The notes under the pieces are model-generated. The model saw only the letters and a list, made by a program, of their open reading frames with translations, was not told the origin of the DNA and did not search any database. A stretch of 22,572 bases of DNA from Phoronis ovalis (lineage: Eukaryota > Phoronida > Phoronidae), in contig JAOXYB010086830.1 in NCBI GenBank assembly GCA_028565635.1, positions 1 to 22,572 on the forward strand. Direction: 5' to 3'. Numbering within the stretch: position 1 is the first letter of the stretch; every line of letters starts with the position of its first letter. Of the stretch, positions 17,819 through 22,572 are shown one piece after another. The position numbers and the translations under genes are program-made.

Positions 17819-20800
17819 CTGAAATAGGGATGTAATACTATTGCAACTGAATCACAGATCACAAAAAAACATACACAAATTAAAATTAAAAAAAACTTGT
17901 GCAACACACAAAGATTTAGCAAAGAAAGTGAAAAATGTCCAGCTAGCTGGTTTCAAATTCAGAAAGAAGTTGTACTCAACAATAAGAAACAAAACCTAAG
18001 GTCTTATTTTTTTCAAACGGAATATTATTCTGCTAACAAAACACTAACCTCTTAGCACTTCCACTTCTAGACCTTGAGCGTCTACGCCTCGGTGATCTGG
18101 ACTTTTTTCGAGGTGATCTTGATCGCTTAGTTCTTGATCTTGACCGTCTTTTTGTGGATGAGCGTTTAGGACTGCGGGAGTGTCTACGATTGCGACTCCT
18201 ACTACTGGAACGTCTGCTTCTACGGCTGTAAAAATAACAACTTTTGAGCAAATGCTTCAAGAGGAAAAAATACATACAGAAAAAATATAAATATCTCAAA
18301 GGTGCAATATCCTTTCAGCATTGAACCCTAACAGATAATTTTAATCATTACCAACACAAATACATTGTATAGTAGACATCTTACTCCAAAGAGCCAACTC
18401 ATAGTACTAGTTAGCAAACCAGTACTATTAAAATGTGATACAGATATTCCCCTATAAATACATCACACATTGTATCACCTTTGATTTTCTGATTTTGTCC
18501 TGCTCTTAGGATCCTGCTTGCTGTTTGGATCCTCTGAAGTAGTGTTAGAAGCACTAAGATAAAAAGAACAAAATGTAACGATAAACTTTATTAATTAGTT
18601 ACCAAGTATCCTCACATACCCAAACACACTTCTACTAAGCTGGTATAGAAGTGTGGACAAAAGTGACGCCACCAGTTGTTAATTCAAAGGAACCCACTTT
18701 CCTGTGTTTTGTGAGTGAATTGGTTGACAGCATTGGGAACTGTGTAACTGGTCTTTACAAACACAGAATTATGGGAAAATTTGGCTTCAACTGGTGGCGT
18801 CATGAAATGCACGCAAATTTAAACGTTAAGTAATCAATATCCATACAACATATGCAATGTGAACGGATGTGAGCATCAAAAAGGACATGGTCCACTTACA
18901 TTGCTGGAATGGTACTATTAAAATGATATTCAAACTTACCGTGGACTTCTTGATCTGGACCTAGATTTGGAGGCTCTCTCTTTACTCAAAGATTTTAATT
19001 TAGAACTGAAAAACCAACAACACAAAATATAGCTGCATTGTGCAGAACTATTAAGTCATCAATTCGATGTGCTTACTGAAACTGCAGAATAAAAGTTTAT
19101 AAGATATAAAATCAATGTCTCTCAAAGAATATGCCATAAGTGTGTGGACCAGTACAATACTAACCCTCAAATCTCATATTTCTTGTTCAACTCCTCAGGC
19201 AAAGGATATACAAACCAATACAAACTTCAAATGTTTTTCACCTTAAATTTTGATTTCAAGATCCACATCTTTTTCAAACCTTAATTCAATACTGCAAAAT
19301 ACAGCGTTTAACATATTATACTATTCATTCCCTTACACAGCAGGTTTGACATCATTTTCCTCAGCATCATCACCATTTGCATCCGCACTTGTTTCCAATG
19401 AATTGTCCATTTTCTCAAGTTTCGGTGGGGACAGGGACTTTGACTTTGATTTTTTCTTTGGGCTCTTTGACTTAGATCTACATAGTGTGTAATTAGTGTA
19501 AGTAATTATGCAACATGAATTTAACAACTTTGATACCTAACCTTGTTGCATTTTCAATGGCACAAGTTTGTAGCGTCATTAGATTAAGACCAAATCAAGG
19601 GAGTTCTTGCCAGTCATTGTGATCCTTTAGACAGAAGGAGGCATTTATTTCAGCTGTTTTGAGGAGAGTATATATTTTCGAACTATCAGAATTTAAAAAA
19701 TTTTTAACTGGTTAAATAGTTCTTGGTTTTAGTGATAGGACACAAAATGATTGCAAAATATGAAATAAATAATGCAATGTTATTATAAAAGAGATTGCTG
19801 TGTTCAAACTGACCTTCTTCTTTTATGATCCCGACTTGAAGACTTGAGTGATGATCGTTTTGGTGAACGCTTAGCAGAACGAGATCGAGATCGTCTACTT
19901 TTCCTCTCATGCTCTCGACGTCTTCTTTCCCTGAAGTAATAATAATTTCTACCATAAACATGCAAAACATTCTTGTGCACCAAAGCATCCCTTGTTGAAA
20001 CTATACTGCTTAGCAACTGTTTAAAATATTTCTTAGTTTCGGTACTAGTCAGAGGGAACTCATCATGACAGATTCAAATATAAATATCATCATAAACTTA
20101 TTTTTACCAACCTTGAGTGTGAACGAGACCTTGATTTACGCCTTGGAGAGCGGTGACGTGACCTAGATCTTCTAGTTCGTGAACGGGACCTTCTTCTTGA
20201 CCTATATAAAGAACAGTACCATAAGTACAATGTATATTTAGTTCAGAGTTCTTTTTATCTTAGCATTTTGGTGGATGGTGGAATAGTTTATACACTGAAA
20301 GGCATTTAGTTTTCACACAGATAAAACGCATATACACCCAAAATTCCATGCTGCTAGTTAAACAGTTGTCAACAAATGTCATATTTTACTGTTAATACTG
20401 TTTTACAAGAATTATGACAGTATGACCAATGCTGATGCCTGAAACATAGTTACTATCAGACAGGTCACATGGTCAGTGCAGTATAACACAGTAATTTATT
20501 ATGACTTATAAGCACAAGTATTAATAAAGAACTATCATACTAACTCTTGTTGCTTTTGTCCTTGTTCCTTACCCAAATTACTGAAAAGATAATGTTCATT
20601 TAAGCTTGTATTTTTAACCCCCTTATCAATAATTGTCACGATACGTGTAATCCCACTACAAGCACTGTTAGTAAAACATTTTAACATGTAATGTTACCAA
20701 TGGCAGCAGATAGTCATAAAATGACTCATTTTTGGTAAAGGTATCATTCAAACAAGTTTATGAATCTAACACGTGATTGATACCTTGATCGTTTACGTGA

Positions 20801-22371
20801 CCTGGACCTAGACCTCCTACGATGTCCTCTGCTTCGTGATCTTGACCGGCTTCTCTTCCATTCATCTGCAAAATTCGCACAAAATTTAGCTGACGAAACA
20901 ATAAACTTCCCAGACCATCAGATCATTACAAAATTCCTATATCATGTGCTTTATAACAAACATGCTATTCAATAACTTTAAACCATTTCACAAAATTCTC
21001 AGTGCAAAATTAGATGGTTGTCCAAATTATCGCTAGGTGACTGAAGATGGTTACACTATTAGTTCCCTATCCTTCATTAATGAGAGCCATCTGGCAGAAA
21101 ACTTAATACTAACAAGTGGTAGCTAATACAATCATACACCTTGCACATATTCCGAAATACCAAACAAGCAAACTTTGAATGCTTTCCAGTGGCAACGATA
21201 AACACTACATTAGATTCAAGCCTTGTTACATTTAGTGGAGAAGACAGATTTTTAAAGTCTCTCACTAAACCAGTCTAAATAAATCCATACCTTCTCAACT
21301 AACACAGTCAATTGTCTATATTCTTTCCATTTAACAAGAGCGAAATAAATACGTCATTAAACTTTTGACCAATGAAGATCAGATTTTCTCCCTGTGTGAT
21401 TGACCTATTTCATTAGCTACCCATTTAGTCCAGTGTTAGACCTATTATTGTTATGTAAGCTGGAGTGTGATTGACGCCTAGAATTTTATGTGCTTTATAT
21501 ATAATTAATTAGAATATAGATTATCATTCCTAGGTGTTTCGAGATAAACAAAAATTAAAGCGGTTAAGCCCAGACATTAGTTGAGAAGGTACAGAACACT
21601 AACGGATGGATTCATTCAGACTGTCACTGAACTAGCTTTTTTAATTAGAGTTATGAAGCGTGATAAAGTTCACTGTATTGACTGAGCATTACAGTAAATG
21701 TGTAAATAGTTTGTGTACCTGGGTCAACCACTGCAGCTATCAGTGATTGTGCTTCGCTGACTTTTCTCATAGCTTCGTCAATCTCTTTAGTTATGGCTTC
21801 TTGGTTCTTGGACATAGGCTTAGCTATGGATGACAAGGAATGAGAAATACTGGAAAATTTAAGAATACATTAAATTTCAAAATGAAAAAAACATGAAAAA
21901 ATCTGGCACGTGTCACCAATATCTTTTTAATTCAAGTACAATACTGCTTGCTTCAATTTTGAAGCACAGAAAAAAGTGGCCATTTCACTCGGAGAAACTT
22001 GAAACCCTTTAATGTAAACTGTGACTGAATTAGGAAGTAGATTTTACGTTTTAAACTTTGATATATTTAGCAATAGGGGGATTCTTTTGTGATATTCAAA
22101 AGGCACAAATCTGAAGATCCATCCTAGACTTTCTAGTACACAGTGGAAGTTGTTTCTAACAGTAACACTGTCATTTCAGGAACTTAGCTTACGTTACTGG
22201 GTTGCCATTGAATACCACTCCATTATAAGTCAGAGCGCTTGGTATGGAACGCTGGTCTGTAACCTCCACGTAGGCAGCTCGAGTTGGCAAGTTGTCGTTT
22301 CCAGCCATACGAACATGCTTGACTTCACCCACTTGACTGAAGAATTGTAAAACTTGATCTCCAGTTACAGA
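17536..22371 (-). CDS. SREK1: SREK1-like SR splicing regulator, 3' portion, 11 exons
   Basis: Joining 22193-22371, 21719-21849, 20784-20865, 20545-20580, 20112-20201, 19814-19930, 19337-19477, 18940-19005, 18479-18553, 18049-18225 and 17536-17818 gives one frame of 458 residues with consistent phases and GT-AG borders. The N-terminal part is the latter two thirds of an RRM (DQVLQFFSQVGEVKHVRMAG, then PTRAAYVEV as RNP1, then ALTYNGVVFNGNPVTISHS). This matches the second RRM of SREK1/SFRS12 and continues into the same post-RRM segment (AIVKPPE... EAQSFISAA in human; SIAKPMS... EAQSLIAAV here). The rest is an RS domain of over 200 residues, interrupted by an acidic exon, and an acidic tail. SREK1 is a nuclear splicing regulator acting with other SR proteins. 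The first RRM and start lie beyond the right edge. Confidence 0.9.
18049..18225 (-). CDS. SREK1: SREK1 RS exon (177 nt)
   Basis: Acceptor tttttacag, donor GTTAGT; one base, 58 codons, two bases. Dense Arg-Ser/Ser-Arg and RSP repeats (e.g. RSRSPRKKSRSPRRRRSRSR), a classic RS domain segment. Confidence 0.88.
18479..18553 (-). CDS. SREK1: SREK1 exon (75 nt)
   Basis: Acceptor ttatcttag, donor GTGATA; same phase pattern as its neighbours. Encodes ASNTTSEDPNSKQDPKSRTK then SENQ: polar and not RS-rich. Confidence 0.72.
18625..18802. mobile_element. Palindromic MITE-like element in SREK1 intron
   Basis: A 10-bp perfect hairpin (CACACTTCTA at 18625-18634, TAGAAGTGTG at 18646-18655) sits beside a perfect 15-bp inverted repeat: TGACGCCACCAGTTG (18664-18678) and CAACTGGTGGCGTCA (18788-18802). 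The interior arms keep weak complementarity, so this could be a foldback element. No ORF of interest inside. Confidence 0.5.
18940..19005 (-). CDS. SREK1: SREK1 RS exon (66 nt)
   Basis: Acceptor gtttttcag, donor GTAAGT; one base, 21 codons, two bases. Encodes SKLKSLSKERASKSRSRSRS then P. It joins either the acidic exon or, if that is skipped, the exon at 19814 without a frame change. Confidence 0.82.
19337..19477 (-). CDS. SREK1: SREK1 acidic exon (141 nt), possible cassette
   Basis: Acceptor ctatgtag, donor GTAAGG at 19336. Encodes RSKSKSPKKKSKSKSLSPPK, then an acidic stretch (ETSADANGDDAEENDVKPA) unlike the flanking RS exons. If the donor is not used, an in-frame TAA formed by the donor bases ends the protein at 19333-19335. 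Confidence 0.75.
19814..19930 (-). CDS. SREK1: SREK1 RS exon (117 nt)
   Basis: Acceptor attacttcag, donor GTCAGT; one base, 38 codons, two bases. Encodes ERRRREHERKSRRSRSRSAK, then RSPKRSS and SSSRDHKRR. Confidence 0.87.
20112..20201 (-). CDS. SREK1: SREK1 RS exon (90 nt)
   Basis: Acceptor tttatatag, donor GTTGGT; one base, 29 codons, two bases. Encodes SRRRSRSRTRRSRSRHRSPR then RKSRSRSHS. Confidence 0.86.
20545..20580 (-). CDS. SREK1: SREK1 micro-like exon (36 nt), Gln/Lys-rich
   Basis: Acceptor tcttttcag, donor GTTAGT; one base, 11 codons (NLGKEQGQKQQ), two bases. The short Q/K stretch fits the family's Gln/Lys-rich character. The call rests on splice borders and phase only. Confidence 0.6.
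20784..20865 (-). CDS. SREK1: SREK1 first RS exon (82 nt)
   Basis: Acceptor attttgcag, donor GTATCA; two bases, 26 codons, two bases. Encodes EWKRSRSRSRSRGHRRRSRS then RSRKRS. It shifts phase from the RRM-side introns to the constant phase of the RS exons. Confidence 0.86.
20866..21718 (-). other. SREK1 intron (853 bp) with a MITE
   Basis: GT-AG intron between the post-RRM exon and the first RS exon. It holds the TA-flanked element at 21288-21591; no coding seen. Confidence 0.8.
21288..21591. mobile_element. Tc1/mariner-like MITE in SREK1 intron
   Basis: A perfect 15-bp inverted pair, TACCTTCTCAACTAA (21288-21302) and TTAGTTGAGAAGGTA (21577-21591), bounds 304 bp. Read as a TA target duplication flanking 13-bp terminal repeats CCTTCTCAACTAA, this is the layout of a non-autonomous Tc1/mariner-type element. 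There is no transposase ORF. Confidence 0.62.
21719..21849 (-). CDS. SREK1: SREK1 post-RRM exon
   Basis: 131 nt, acceptor ttttccag, donor GTACAC. Encodes ISHSLSSIAKPMSKNQEAIT then KEIDEAMRKVSEAQSLIAAVVDP, a predicted amphipathic helix that parallels the conserved segment after RRM2 in SREK1. Confidence 0.9.
22193..22371 (-). CDS. SREK1: SREK1 RRM exon
   Basis: 179 nt, acceptor atctgttag, donor GTAAGC. Encodes SVTGDQVLQFFSQVGEVKHV, then RMAGNDNLPTRAAYVEVTDQ and RSIPSALTYNGVVFNGNPV. This covers helix 1, strands 2-3 with RNP1, helix 2 and strand 4 of an RRM. Strand 1 (RNP2) must lie in an exon beyond 22572. Confidence 0.92.
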
Positions 22372-22572
22372 CTAACAGATTGGATAAATGGTATAATTAG
22401 TAAAGACAAATACTAAAGACATAGGAGTGAAATAAACATTGCAAAGATAGCAATTGATAGAATTTGTACTTTGTTAAAGTCATTACATTACTTGAAAACA
22501 AGACATTTGTCATGTCTAATGCCCATCCAATGTGTAGGATATTTTTTTAACATTATTGTTTTTTTACATTAG

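Noticed and set aside
19250-19492. Plus-strand ORF over the SREK1 acidic exon
   Set aside because: Pure antisense shadow of the exon at 19337-19477 (Ser/Phe/Asp-rich because it mirrors RS and acidic codons).
1-22572. Search for tRNA or rRNA genes, CRISPR arrays, viral genes or a compact undescribed multi-gene system
   Set aside because: No cloverleaf-type sequences, regularly spaced short repeats or viral-type ORFs were recognised; the genes present are unrelated housekeeping-type animal genes.

Overview
This is a stretch of animal nuclear genome from an invertebrate, probably a marine deuterostome or a lophotrochozoan; the sequence alone does not settle which. Genes are split into short exons by AT-rich GT-AG introns. 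The reconstructed proteins match metazoan-only or metazoan-typical families, and several small non-autonomous transposon-like elements sit in introns. No bacterial, viral or organellar feature was seen.

Four protein genes can be assembled from exons whose reading phases fit exactly. (1) Positions 424-7774, plus strand: the 3' part of STIL (SCL/TAL1-interrupting locus; the fly counterpart is Ana2), a centriole-duplication factor. Nine exons encode 1013 residues, including a coiled coil and the STAN motif; the N-terminus lies left of the window. (2) Positions 8797-13879, minus strand: a complete MED26 (Mediator subunit 26) in three exons, 585 residues. Its middle exon is only 75 nt and is short enough to be missed by ORF scanning. 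(3) Positions 15134-15838, plus strand: a complete, single-exon Tctex1-domain dynein light chain (DYNLT5/DYNLT4-like), 214 or 234 residues. (4) Positions 17536-22371, minus strand: the 3' eleven exons of an SREK1-like SR splicing regulator, 458 residues, covering the rest of an RRM, the conserved segment after it, a long RS domain and an acidic tail. Its 5' exons lie right of the window.

The genes alternate in direction: STIL and MED26 are tail to tail, MED26 and the Tctex1 gene are head to head across about 1.25 kb, and the Tctex1 gene and SREK1 are tail to tail. The MED26 upstream region carries two perfect CRE palindromes and an E-box. The four genes have unrelated jobs (centriole assembly, transcription, dynein or cilia, splicing), so this is ordinary gene neighbourhood rather than an operon-like system.

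The points most worth a second look are: seven consecutive SREK1 exons that are all multiples of three and all in the same phase, so each can be skipped without a frameshift; a duplicated 5' splice site in STIL; a 99% identical 513-bp tandem duplication in a STIL intron; a MED26 peptide repeat that has diverged only at synonymous sites; and three MITE-like inverted-repeat elements. I found no convincing undescribed multi-gene system.
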